The notes under the pieces: generated by a model | What the model saw: the letters and a program-made list of their open reading frames with translations, nothing else | Database searches by the model: none | What the model was told of the DNA's origin: nothing | Origin: Mycobacterium sp. 852014-52450_SCH5900713 | GTDB taxonomy: Bacteria; Actinomycetota; Actinomycetes; Mycobacteriales; Mycobacteriaceae | Assembly (NCBI RefSeq): GCF_001667075.1 | Contig: NZ_LZIL01000070.1 | Span: forward strand, 23,847-87,846 | DNA: 64,000 bases | Direction: 5' to 3' | Position numbers and translations under genes: made by a program | Shown here: positions 24,601-32,573 of the stretch, piece after piece | How positions within the stretch are numbered: the stretch's first letter is position 1 | How the letters are laid out: every line of letters begins with the position of its first letter

Positions 24601-24620
24601 GATGGGACTTTTGTCCCATC
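24601..24620. promoter_or_regulatory. TetR-type operator 1 (perfect palindrome)
   Basis: GATGGGAC-TTTT-GTCCCATC is an uninterrupted 8+4+8 inverted repeat between tetR and the epimerase gene. A related palindrome lies 11 bp away. Confidence 0.75.
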
Positions 24621-24631
24621 ACTCTGCTAGC

Positions 24632-24655
24632 GTGATGAGACATCAGTCCCATCAC
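24632..24655. promoter_or_regulatory. TetR-type operator 2 (imperfect palindrome)
   Basis: GTGATGAGAC-ATCA-GTCCCATCAC has 10-bp arms with one mismatch and the same GTCCCATC half-site and 4-bp spacer as operator 1. It overlaps TAGCGT (24628-24633), a possible -10 box for the epimerase gene, and lies just upstream of that gene's GGAGGAG ribosome-binding site. Confidence 0.7.
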
Positions 24656-24670
24656 TCGGAGGAGTTGCTC

Positions 24671-25549
24671 ATGCGGGTTTTCGTCACGGGTGGCACCGGC
24701 GGCATCGGCTCGGCCGTCGTGCCCGAGCTGACCGGCGCAGGCCACCAGGTCCTCGCGCTGGCGCGCTCCGACGCGTCGGCACAGGCCGCCCAGTCCATGG
24801 GAGCCGACGTGCTGCGCGGCGACCTCGACGACACGGACAGCCTGCGCCGGGGCGCCGCGGAGGCCGATGCCGTTATTCACCTCGCCTTCCTGCACTTCGA
24901 CGACTTCGCCAAGGCGGTCACCCAGGAGTCCGGTGCGGTCGAGGCGTTCGGCGCCGCCCTCGAGGGAACCGGCAAGCCGTTCGTCATGGCCTCGGGGACA
25001 CCGGTGGTGCCCGGCCGTGCGTCCACCGAGGAGGACCCGATGCCGACCGACGGACCCATCCGCGGACGCGGCCGAAACGCCCGGGCCGCCCTGGACCTGG
25101 CCGACAAGGGGGTCCGGTCTTCGGTGGTCCGCCTCCCCCGGTCCGTGCACCGGGCGGCCGGCCCGTGCGGGTTCGCATCCCTGCTCATCGAGACCGCTCG
25201 ACGCACCGGGGTGTCGGGCTATGTCGGCGACGGCAGCCAGCGCTGGCCGGCCGTGCACGTCCTCGACGCCGCGCGGCTGTTCCGTTTGGTTCTCGAGGAG
25301 GCCACCGCAGGCACGGTGGCGCACGCGGTTGCCGATGAGGGGGATCCGATGCGCGCGCTCGCCGAGACCATCGGGCGCGAACTCAACGTGCCCCCGGCGC
25401 CGGTCCCGGCCGACCATTTCGGCTTCCTCGGTGCCGTCTTCGAGGCGGACCAACCGGCTTCGAGCGAGTTGACCCGCCGGCGATTCGGTTGGCGACCCAC
25501 CCATCCGAGCCTGCTCGAAGACCTGGCGGCCGGCGGCTATCCGGCGTGA
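24671..25549 (+). CDS. NAD(P)-dependent epimerase/dehydratase-family protein (extended SDR)
   Basis: 292 residues. The Rossmann motif is TGGTGGIG (6-13) near the N-terminus (MRVFVTGGTGG). The usual YxxxK is not evident: the region after MASGTP reads RGRNARAALDLADKG, so this is probably an atypical or 3-beta-HSD/NmrA-like member rather than a standard sugar epimerase. A GGAGGAG ribosome-binding site precedes the ATG. It is divergent from tetR, with two operators between, so expression is probably induced by the TetR ligand. Substrate unknown. Confidence 0.83.
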   Translation: MRVFVTGGTGGIGSAVVPELTGAGHQVLALARSDASAQAAQSMGADVLRGDLDDTDSLRRGAAEADAVIHLAFLHFDDFAKAVTQESGAVEAFGAALEGTGKPFVMASGTPVVPGRASTEEDPMPTDGPIRGRGRNARAALDLADKGVRSSVVRLPRSVHRAAGPCGFASLLIETARRTGVSGYVGDGSQRWPAVHVLDAARLFRLVLEEATAGTVAHAVADEGDPMRALAETIGRELNVPPAPVPADHFGFLGAVFEADQPASSELTRRRFGWRPTHPSLLEDLAAGGYPA

Positions 25550-25586
25550 AAACCGGTGTCCTTGCGGCGCCCGTCCGCGGTTACTA

Positions 25587-25602
25587 GGATATCCAAGTAT
25601 CC
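25587..25602. promoter_or_regulatory. Inverted repeat upstream of mmsA
   Basis: GGATA-TCCAAG-TATCC, 31 bp before the mmsA ATG; GGATATCC within it is also self-palindromic. It is a possible operator for valine-catabolism control. The evidence is only the symmetry and position. Confidence 0.3.
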
Positions 25603-25633
25603 GCCTCTCACGCGCGTACAACTCGAGGACACC

Positions 25634-27154
25634 ATGACCACACAAATCCCCCACTTCATCGATGGGGAGCGCACCGCCGGCCAGTCCACCCGCACCGCCG
25701 ACGTCTTCAACCCGAGCACCGGCGAGGTGCAGGCGCAGGTGCCGATGGCCGGCAAGGCCGAAATCGACGCCGCGGTGGCCTCGGCCGTCGAGGCGCAGAA
25801 GGGTTGGGCGGCGTGGAATCCGCAGCGGCGCGCGCGCGTGCTGATGCGATTCGTCGAACTGGTCAACGACCACATGGACGAGCTCGCCGAGCTGCTGTCC
25901 CTCGAGCACGGCAAGACGCTGGCCGACGCGCGCGGCGACGTCCAGCGCGGCATCGAGGTCATCGAGTTCGCCATCGGCATCCCCCACCTGCTCAAGGGCG
26001 AGTACAGCGAAGGCGCCGGTCCGGGCATCGACGTCTACTCGCTGCGCCAGCCGCTGGGGGTGGTCGCCGGCATCACCCCGTTCAACTTCCCGGCCATGAT
26101 CCCGCTGTGGAAGGCCGGGCCGGCCCTCGCATGCGGCAACGCCTTCGTGCTCAAGCCCAGCGAGCGCGACCCGTCGGTTCCGGTGCGACTGGCCGAACTC
26201 TTCCTGGAAGCGGGCCTGCCGCCCGGTGTGTTCCAGGTCGTGCACGGCGACAAGGAGGCCGTCGACGCCATCCTGCACCACCCCGACATACAGGCGGTGG
26301 GTTTCGTCGGCAGCTCCGACATCGCCCAGTACATCTACGCCACGGCCGCGGCCACCGGCAAGCGGTCGCAGTGCTTCGGCGGCGCCAAGAACCACATGAT
26401 CGTGATGCCCGATGCCGACCTGGACCAGGCCGTCGACGCGCTGATCGGGGCCGGGTACGGCAGCGCGGGCGAACGGTGCATGGCAATCAGCGTCGCGGTG
26501 CCCGTCGGCGAGCGGACCGCGGAGCGGTTGCGCGCCAGGCTCGTCGACCGGATCAACAACCTGCGCGTCGGGCACAGCCTGGACCCGAAGGCCGACTACG
26601 GCCCGCTGGTCACCGAAGCCGCGCTGGCGCGGGTGCGCGACTACATCGGCCAGGGCGTCGAGGCGGGCGCCGAATTGGTGATCGACGGCCGGGAGCGCGC
26701 CAGCGACGACCTGACATTCGACGACGCCAGCCTCGAGGGCGGATTCTTCATCGGCCCAACGCTGTTCGACCACGTCACTGCCGACATGTCGATCTACACC
26801 GACGAGATCTTCGGGCCGGTGCTGTGCATCGTGCGCGCCCACGACTACGAAGAGGCGCTGCGGTTGCCTTCGGAGCACGAGTACGGCAACGGTGTGGCGG
26901 TCTTCACCCGCGACGGCGACGCGGCCCGTGACTTCGTCTCCCGGGTGCAGGTGGGCATGGTCGGCGTGAACGTGCCGATCCCGGTTCCGGTTGCCTACCA
27001 CACCTTTGGCGGTTGGAAGCGCTCCGGTTTCGGCGACCTCAACCAGCATGGCCCTTCGTCCATCATCTTCTACACGAAGACGAAGACGGTGACGTCGCGG
27101 TGGCCGTCCGGCATCAAGGATGGCGCCGAATTCGTCATCCCCACAATGGATTAG
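25634..27154 (+). CDS. mmsA: Methylmalonate-semialdehyde dehydrogenase (CoA-acylating)
   Basis: Converts (methyl)malonate semialdehyde to propionyl-CoA or acetyl-CoA in valine and thymine breakdown. 506 residues of the aldehyde dehydrogenase fold: Asn152 (TPFNFPAMIP), SQCFGGAKNHMIVMPDAD and catalytic Cys282 (SAGERCMAIS). The SQCFGGAKNH stretch is typical of MmsA rather than other ALDHs. The ATG at 25634 follows a CGAGGA ribosome-binding site. It leads the mmsA-fadE9-mmsB operon, as in M. tuberculosis Rv0753c-Rv0751c. Confidence 0.95.
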   Translation: MTTQIPHFIDGERTAGQSTRTADVFNPSTGEVQAQVPMAGKAEIDAAVASAVEAQKGWAAWNPQRRARVLMRFVELVNDHMDELAELLSLEHGKTLADARGDVQRGIEVIEFAIGIPHLLKGEYSEGAGPGIDVYSLRQPLGVVAGITPFNFPAMIPLWKAGPALACGNAFVLKPSERDPSVPVRLAELFLEAGLPPGVFQVVHGDKEAVDAILHHPDIQAVGFVGSSDIAQYIYATAAATGKRSQCFGGAKNHMIVMPDADLDQAVDALIGAGYGSAGERCMAISVAVPVGERTAERLRARLVDRINNLRVGHSLDPKADYGPLVTEAALARVRDYIGQGVEAGAELVIDGRERASDDLTFDDASLEGGFFIGPTLFDHVTADMSIYTDEIFGPVLCIVRAHDYEEALRLPSEHEYGNGVAVFTRDGDAARDFVSRVQVGMVGVNVPIPVPVAYHTFGGWKRSGFGDLNQHGPSSIIFYTKTKTVTSRWPSGIKDGAEFVIPTMD

Positions 27155-27160
27155 GGCCCT

Positions 27161-28321
27161 ATGTTCACCCTGAACGACGACGAGCGGGTCATCACCGAGA
27201 CGGCGGCCGCGTTCGCCGCCAAACGCCTGGCCCCGCACACCCTGGAATGGGATGCCGCCAAACACTTTCCGACGGACGTGTTGCGGGAGTCCGCCGAGCT
27301 CGGCATGGCCGCGATCTACTGCCGCGAGGACGTCGGCGGCAGCGGCCTGCGCCGGCTCGACGGGGTCCGGATCTTCGAGCAGTTGGCCATCGCGTGCCCG
27401 ACGATCGCGGCGTTCCTGTCCATCCACAACATGTGCGCGTGGATGATCGACAAGTTCGGCACCCCCGAACAGCGCAAGGAATGGGTGCCTCGGCTGGCCG
27501 CGATGGACGTCATCGCCAGCTACTGCCTCACCGAGCCGGGCGCGGGCTCGGACGCCAGCGCCCTGAGCACCCGAGCCATCCGCCAGGGTGGCGACTACGT
27601 GCTCGACGGCGTCAAGCAGTTCATCTCCGGCGCCGGGGCCTCGGACGTCTACGTGGTGATGGCTCGGACCGGCGGTGAGGGTCCGCGCGGAATCTCGGCC
27701 TTCATCGTCGAAAAGGGCGCTCCCGGGCTCAGTTTCGGGGCGCTGGAAGAGAAGATGGGCTGGCATGCCCAGCCCACCGCACAGGTGATCCTGGAGGGCG
27801 TGCGGGTACCCGCCGAGGCCATGCTGGGCGGCCCAGAGGGCGAAGGCGCCGGATTCGGCATCGCGATGAACGGCCTCAACGGCGGTCGGCTCAACATCGC
27901 GGCGTGCTCGCTGGGCGGCGCCCAGTCCGCCTTCGACAAGGCGGGCGCCTACGTCCGCGACCGGCAGGCGTTCGGCAAGGCACTGCTCGACGAGCCCACC
28001 ATCCGGTTCACCCTGGCCGACATGGCCATCGGGCTGGAAACGTCGCGAATGATGTTGTGGCGGGCCGCGGATGCGTTGGACAACGACGACCCCGACAAGG
28101 TCGAGCTGTGCGCGATGGCCAAGCGCTACGTCACCGACGCCTGCTTCGAGGTGGCCGACAAGGCCCTGCAGCTGCACGGCGGCTACGGGTATCTGCGTGA
28201 GTATGGTCTGGAAAAGATCGTCCGCGATCTGCGGGTGCATCGAATCCTGGAAGGGACCAACGAAATCATGCGGGTGGTCATCGGCAGGGCCGAGGCCGCG
28301 CGCGTGCGGGCGAGCGCGTAG
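27161..28321 (+). CDS. fadE9: Acyl-CoA dehydrogenase, probably isobutyryl-CoA dehydrogenase
   Basis: 386 residues with the ACAD signature CLTEPGAGSDASAL and C-terminal QLHGGYGYLREYGLEKIVRDLRVHRILEGTNEIMR. The likely catalytic base is Glu364 in the EGTNE stretch. FAD-dependent alpha,beta-oxidation of isobutyryl-CoA in valine degradation is inferred from its position between mmsA (6-nt gap) and mmsB (11-nt gap). A related short branched-chain acyl-CoA cannot be excluded. Confidence 0.92.
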   Translation: MFTLNDDERVITETAAAFAAKRLAPHTLEWDAAKHFPTDVLRESAELGMAAIYCREDVGGSGLRRLDGVRIFEQLAIACPTIAAFLSIHNMCAWMIDKFGTPEQRKEWVPRLAAMDVIASYCLTEPGAGSDASALSTRAIRQGGDYVLDGVKQFISGAGASDVYVVMARTGGEGPRGISAFIVEKGAPGLSFGALEEKMGWHAQPTAQVILEGVRVPAEAMLGGPEGEGAGFGIAMNGLNGGRLNIAACSLGGAQSAFDKAGAYVRDRQAFGKALLDEPTIRFTLADMAIGLETSRMMLWRAADALDNDDPDKVELCAMAKRYVTDACFEVADKALQLHGGYGYLREYGLEKIVRDLRVHRILEGTNEIMRVVIGRAEAARVRASA

Positions 28322-28332
28322 AAAGGTCGGCG

Positions 28333-29217
28333 ATGACCGAGCACCTGACGGTGGCTTTCCTGGGTCTGGGCAATATGGGCGGGCCGATGTCGGCGAACCT
28401 TGTTGCCGCCAAGCATGCGGTGCGCGGGTTCGACCCCGTGCCCGCCGCCATCGCCGCGGCGGCAGGCAACGGGGTCACGACGTTCGACAGCGCGGCCGAC
28501 GCGGTGACGGGGGCCGACGTCGTGATCACCATGTTGCCCAACGGCGACCTGGTCAAGCGTTGCTACGCCGATGTGCTGCCGGCCGCCCGGTCGGGCGCAC
28601 TGTTCATCGACAGCTCCACGATCTCGGTCAACGACGCCCGCGAGGTGCACGCGCTCGCGGAGTCGCAGGGGGTTGCGCAGCTGGATGCGCCCGTCTCCGG
28701 CGGGGTGAAGGGCGCCGTCGCCGGGACGCTGGCGTTCATGGTCGGCGGTGACGAGGCCGCCCTGGAGCGCGCCCGGCCCGTGCTGGAACCCATGGCGGGC
28801 AAGGTGATTCACTGCGGCGCGGCCGGGGCCGGCCAGGCGGCCAAGGTGTGCAACAACATGGTGCTGGCGGTGCAGCAGATCGCCGTCGGTGAGGCGTTCG
28901 TGCTGGCCGAGAAGCTCGGGCTTTCGGCGCAGTCCCTCTTCGACGTCATCACCGGCGCGACCGGCAACTGCTGGGCCGTGCACACCAACTGCCCGGTGCC
29001 GGGACCGGTGCCGACATCGCCGGCCAACAACGACTTCAAGCCGGGTTTCGCGACCGCACTGATGAACAAGGACCTCGGCCTCGCCATGGACGCGGTGACC
29101 TCGACCGGGTCCGCGGCGCCGCTGGGCAGGCACGCCGCCGAGATCTACGCCAAATTCGCGGCCGACCACGCCGACAAGGACTTCAGCGCAGTGATCGAAT
29201 TGCTGCGCGACAGCTAG
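28333..29217 (+). CDS. mmsB: 3-hydroxyisobutyrate dehydrogenase
   Basis: Oxidises 3-hydroxyisobutyrate to methylmalonate semialdehyde, the substrate of MmsA. 294 residues: N-terminal NAD motif FLGLGNMGGPMSANL, substrate motif DAPVSGGVKGA, and catalytic Lys171 (GAGQAAKVCNN). It completes the valine-catabolic trio. A strong hairpin follows the stop. Confidence 0.95.
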   Translation: MTEHLTVAFLGLGNMGGPMSANLVAAKHAVRGFDPVPAAIAAAAGNGVTTFDSAADAVTGADVVITMLPNGDLVKRCYADVLPAARSGALFIDSSTISVNDAREVHALAESQGVAQLDAPVSGGVKGAVAGTLAFMVGGDEAALERARPVLEPMAGKVIHCGAAGAGQAAKVCNNMVLAVQQIAVGEAFVLAEKLGLSAQSLFDVITGATGNCWAVHTNCPVPGPVPTSPANNDFKPGFATALMNKDLGLAMDAVTSTGSAAPLGRHAAEIYAKFAADHADKDFSAVIELLRDS

Positions 29218-29233
29218 ATCGGGCACAGCGGCG

Positions 29234-29295
29234 CGCCGAGCGTGTACTCACTGCGAAATAGCGCGGGAAAAATCGCACTCAGTGCACGTTCGGCG
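29234..29295. terminator. Long imperfect hairpin between mmsB and marR (candidate two-way terminator or dispersed palindrome)
   Basis: The arms 29234-29256 and 29273-29295 are 23 nt each, with two G-T pairs and two mismatches, around a 16-nt loop rich in A. It lies in the convergent gap of two genes, where a bidirectional terminator is expected. No T-run follows, so factor-assisted termination or a REP-like mobile palindrome is also possible. Confidence 0.5.
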
Positions 29296-29315
29296 AAGGA
29301 TGGCCTTCTTCTCGT

Positions 29316-29828
29316 TCAATCCGCGAAGTCGCCCGCGTCGCGGCGCAGCGTCTCGATCGATGAAACCAGCGCCCGCGCTTCGGTTTCGGACATGCCGATA
29401 TCGGCGAACACTTGCTCGTTGAGCGTTACCGTGGCGTCCTCGACCGTCGAGCGGCCCAGGTCGGTGATCTGCACCAGAGTGGTGCGCCCATCGGTGGGGT
29501 GCGGTACCCGTTGCACCAGCCCGTCGGCTTCCAGCCGGCGAATCGCGTGCGTCACGCTGGTGACGTGGACCTGCAACCGGTCGGACGCCTTGGTGATCGG
29601 CAGCGCGCCGGTCCGGCTGAACGCCAGCAGGCGCAGCAACTCATACCGGGAGAAACTCAGGTCGTAGGGACGCAATGCCGTCTCGACGCGGGCCAGCAGG
29701 ATCTGGTGCGCCCGCATCACCGACGTCACCGCGACCATGCCCTGGGCCACGTCGCTCCAACCGGAGCGCTCCCAGTTGTCGCGCGCCGCGGCGATCGGAT
29801 CACGCTTCGGCGGTCGTGAGGCAGCCAC
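29316..29828 (-). CDS. MarR-family transcriptional regulator
   Basis: 170 residues from GTG at 29828. The winged helix is visible at ~60-125 (LSFSRYELLRLLAFSRTGALPITKASDRLQVHVTSVTHAIRRLEADGLVQRVPHPTDGRTTLVQITDLG), including the wing DGR. It lies 6 nt after the aminotransferase gene and is therefore the last gene of the ThDP/KAS III/aminotransferase operon. It is reminiscent of Rv0737, which lies beside rslA in M. tuberculosis. The inverted repeat at 34326-34346 is a candidate target site. Confidence 0.9.
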   Translation of the reverse strand: MAASRPPKRDPIAAARDNWERSGWSDVAQGMVAVTSVMRAHQILLARVETALRPYDLSFSRYELLRLLAFSRTGALPITKASDRLQVHVTSVTHAIRRLEADGLVQRVPHPTDGRTTLVQITDLGRSTVEDATVTLNEQVFADIGMSETEARALVSSIETLRRDAGDFAD

Positions 29829-29834
29829 GCCCCT

Positions 29835-30902
29835 TCATACCGCACTTGGCGCGCGGGCGTGGGCTTTCCCCAGCGCCGAGAGCACCGCCAGTGTCGAGGC
29901 ACGATTGCCCACGGTGATCCGCGCGCCGCCGTCCGGGTAGCACCGCACCCGTAGCCCGTCATCGGCAAAGACCTCATGCCACCGCGCACCCCGCCCATCC
30001 TTTTTGGCGGGCAGGTACATGAAGTTTGCGTGCGCGTCCGTCGTGTAGATCCCCAGCGCGCTGAGGCGCATCCGCAGATAACAGCGTTCGGCGTTGATCA
30101 ACCGGACCCGCTGCAGCAGTTGGTCTTCCGCTGCGTACGACGCGGCTACCGCGACCAGACTGGTGATCGGGGCGCCGAACGGCAGCTGATGGGACCACAG
30201 TTTTGAGGCCAGCTCCTTCGAGGCCACCCCATAACCGATCCGCAGCCCCGCCAGCCCGTACGCCTTGGAGAAGGTCCGCACCACCACCACATTGGGGAAG
30301 CGAGAGACCAATGCCGACACGGCGATGCGGTGCTCGGGCGCGGTGAACTCGATGTACGCCTCGTCGAGCAGGACGACTGTGTCACGCGGCACGCGGCGCA
30401 GGAACGCCGAAACGGCGGCAGCGGATTCCAGCGTTCCGGTGGGGTTGTGCGGCCGGCACAGGACGACCACCCGGGCATCGGCGGCGGCGCGGGCCAACCC
30501 GTCGAGGTCGTGGTGACCATGCGCATCCAGGGGAACTGTCCGTGTCTTAAGCCGCGCCATCCGCGTGAGGATCGGGTAACCGTCGAAGGTGGGCGTCGCC
30601 ATCGCCACCGTGTCGCCCGGAGCGGTCAGCGCCTGCAGGGCCAGCAGCACGACACCCGTCGCGCCGGCGCCCGGCACCACCCGGTCGGCCGGCACCCCGA
30701 TGTGGTCGGCGATCACACCGCGCAGCCGCTCGGGCAGGAACTCGGGGTAGCGGTTCACGGCGTGGACGGACCGCATCAACGCCGACCGGACCGCCGACAG
30801 CGGCGGGAAGGGATTCTCGTTGAGCGACAACGCAAACGGATCCACCGCGTCGGGCAACGCATCGAAGCCGTCGCCGGCCAACGGGCTCGGGGCGGGCTGC
30901 AT
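29835..30902 (-). CDS. PLP-dependent aminotransferase (histidinol-phosphate / aromatic aminotransferase-like)
   Basis: 355 residues, fold type I. SLNENPFPP at 26-34 and CRPHNPTGT near 149-157 are HisC/Pat-like. Asp180-Glu-Ala-Tyr183 contacts the cofactor, and the Schiff-base lysine is Lys213 (RTFSKAYGLAGLRIGY). It is not linked to his genes. Its start shares one base with the stop of the KAS III-like gene. In this operon it probably aminates a keto intermediate made by the other enzymes; a general aromatic aminotransferase role is the alternative. Confidence 0.88.
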   Translation of the reverse strand: MQPAPSPLAGDGFDALPDAVDPFALSLNENPFPPLSAVRSALMRSVHAVNRYPEFLPERLRGVIADHIGVPADRVVPGAGATGVVLLALQALTAPGDTVAMATPTFDGYPILTRMARLKTRTVPLDAHGHHDLDGLARAAADARVVVLCRPHNPTGTLESAAAVSAFLRRVPRDTVVLLDEAYIEFTAPEHRIAVSALVSRFPNVVVVRTFSKAYGLAGLRIGYGVASKELASKLWSHQLPFGAPITSLVAVAASYAAEDQLLQRVRLINAERCYLRMRLSALGIYTTDAHANFMYLPAKKDGRGARWHEVFADDGLRVRCYPDGGARITVGNRASTLAVLSALGKAHARAPSAV

Positions 30903-31921
30903 CACCCTCGCCCACCCCAGCGCACCGCAGCCGCACCGGCGAAGTCGCCGGCGTGCGCGAAGGCGGCCATCATGACGACATCCCCGGCCTCGGCCTGCCC
31001 ATCGGAGATCGCGCGATCCAGGTTGATCGGAATCCCGGCGCCGAACAGGTTGCCACACTCGTCAAAGGTGTCTCGATGGCGTTCGGGCGGCAACTCGAGC
31101 GCCTCGCGCCAGTTGCGCAGGAAAACCCGGTTCGGCTGGTTGGTGACGAGCAGATCGATGTCCTTGGCGCGCAGGCCTATTCGGTCGCACACCGCCAGCG
31201 CCACCTCGGGGACCTGCCGGTTGCCGCGGGCCAGCACCTTGGTGATCTTGCTCTCGGTGAAGCCGATGCTGCCCTCGCCGGCCCCGGCCTGCCACCACTT
31301 GCGGGGCGGGTCGTAGGACAGCGTCATCTCGCCGGCGTATTCACCGTAGGTGCGGCACTCGACGTCGAGGATGGGTGATTGGTCGCTGAGCGTGACCAGA
31401 CCCACGGCCGCACCGTCCCCGGGCACCGCGGACTGCGCCTTGCGGCGGATGGTCGGCTGATCGAAGAACTGTCCGGCCGCGTTTTGGGCGATGGCGATCA
31501 GCGCGGTGTGCCCGTTGCCGGAGGACAGCAGTTTGCGAGCCACGTTGAGCGCCAACACGAACGCCGCGCAGCCGCCATTGTTGAGGTCGAGCACCCAGGA
31601 CGGTCGCATGCCCAGGCGGTGCGCGATGCCGCCGCCTTGCCCGTAGAAGGCCATGTCGGGCACCTGGGTGTGGGTGATGAGCACGTCGGCGCCCTCGACC
31701 ACGTCGTGGCCGTGCCGCTCGATCAGGCCCTGCGCGGCGCACTCGATCATGTCGATCGAACTCTCGTCAGGCCCGACGTGGTGGCGAAACTTCGGGGCGC
31801 GGAACATCACGTGCTCGCGCAGGTCGTCGGACTCGGCGAATTGCGCGTAGTAGTCGGCGCCGATCGGTTCGCCGGGCAGATAGGTGGAGACGTCGATCAG
31901 GCTGACGTTCGGTTGGCTCAT
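30902..31921 (-). CDS. KAS III (FabH)-like ketoacyl synthase with altered active site
   Basis: 339 residues of the thiolase fold. The nucleophile is Cys118 (DLNNGGCAAFVLAL). In FabH the second and third residues are His (HQAN) and Asn (GN). Here the His position reads Asn261 in VTNQPNR, while Asn291 (ECGNLFGAGIP) is kept. Loss of His is expected to impair decarboxylative Claisen condensation, so an acyl-transfer or non-decarboxylative reaction is more likely. It is not part of a fatty-acid operon. Gene order and overlaps tie it to the aminotransferase (1-nt overlap) and the SRPBCC gene (4-nt gap). Confidence 0.85.
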   Translation of the reverse strand: MSQPNVSLIDVSTYLPGEPIGADYYAQFAESDDLREHVMFRAPKFRHHVGPDESSIDMIECAAQGLIERHGHDVVEGADVLITHTQVPDMAFYGQGGGIAHRLGMRPSWVLDLNNGGCAAFVLALNVARKLLSSGNGHTALIAIAQNAAGQFFDQPTIRRKAQSAVPGDGAAVGLVTLSDQSPILDVECRTYGEYAGEMTLSYDPPRKWWQAGAGEGSIGFTESKITKVLARGNRQVPEVALAVCDRIGLRAKDIDLLVTNQPNRVFLRNWREALELPPERHRDTFDECGNLFGAGIPINLDRAISDGQAEAGDVVMMAAFAHAGDFAGAAAVRWGGRG

Positions 31922-31925
31922 GTTG

Positions 31926-32573
31926 CTACCTCATCCATTTCGGCGTCACCGGCAGGCCGTTGCGGTGCCGGTATTCGGCGATCGCCTTGAGGTTCTGCAG
32001 CTCCAGCGCGTGGCCGGCGCCGAACATGTCCCAGAAGTCGCCCACCCACACCGGCCGCTGCGTCGGCGCCGCCTCCGGGTACGGGTTGTTGTCATAGAAC
32101 GGGTGGTGGCAGTTCGTCCACAGCACAACCGATCCCGGCTTGTCCAGGACCACCTGTGCGTCGACGACGCGCATCAGATAGACCATCCACAGGTGTTTGC
32201 CCTGATCCCACGCGCAGTGGTAGTCGACGGTCCGCGCCGCCGCGTTGGCGATGGTCCGGGTATAGATCTCGGTCTCCGAGCCGAGCCGATCGTAGGCCAG
32301 CCACAGGCCGGGTTCGTCGGTCGGCGTGAAACCGCGCAGGCTGTACGTCCACTCCTCGAGGCTGCGGGTGTCGGCCAGGTACTCGTACAACTCATCGGGC
32401 GGGCACGCAACGTAATCGTTGACCGTGCAGTACTCCCCGAAGACCTCATCGTGCGGGTAGACCGACCGCATCATGTCCATGATGATCGGGGTTGCCTTCT
32501 CCCGCGGGCTGGTTTCGATTCGGACCACCCCGTCGATGGGAGTGGGGATATCCTCAAGCGCTGGCAGCGACAT
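31926..32573 (-). CDS. SRPBCC/START-like protein of unknown function
   Basis: 215 residues. The pattern FGEYCTVNDYVACPPDELYEYLADTRSLEEWTYSLRGF resembles polyketide-cyclase/START-type pockets (conserved N-terminal strand, then YEYLxDxxxxxxW). There are no membrane segments. Such proteins bind or cyclise hydrophobic ligands. It overlaps the ThDP-enzyme gene by 20 nt upstream, so it is in the same operon. A catalytic role is not shown. Confidence 0.7.
   Translation of the reverse strand: MSLPALEDIPTPIDGVVRIETSPREKATPIIMDMMRSVYPHDEVFGEYCTVNDYVACPPDELYEYLADTRSLEEWTYSLRGFTPTDEPGLWLAYDRLGSETEIYTRTIANAAARTVDYHCAWDQGKHLWMVYLMRVVDAQVVLDKPGSVVLWTNCHHPFYDNNPYPEAAPTQRPVWVGDFWDMFGAGHALELQNLKAIAEYRHRNGLPVTPKWMR

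Noticed and set aside
24601..24620. Possible DosR (dormancy) box, because the site has a GGGAC...GTCCC core.
   Set aside because: The arms continue as GAT/ATC rather than the DosR flanks, the spacer is TTTT, and a second copy lies in the same tetR-divergent gap. TetR autoregulation explains it better.
24587..28240. A very long open frame on the minus strand, in frame with tetR, that could be read as a ~1,400-residue protein.
   Set aside because: It is antisense to four well-supported plus-strand genes (epimerase, mmsA, fadE9, mmsB). Its composition is the His/Arg/Gly-rich pattern of GC-rich antisense frames. The tetR homology begins only at the ATG at 24586, which has its own promoter.
29835..30902. 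Assignment of the aminotransferase as HisC of histidine biosynthesis.
   Set aside because: No his genes are nearby, and the gene is embedded in the ThDP/KAS III operon. HisC-like motifs are shared by several aminotransferases.
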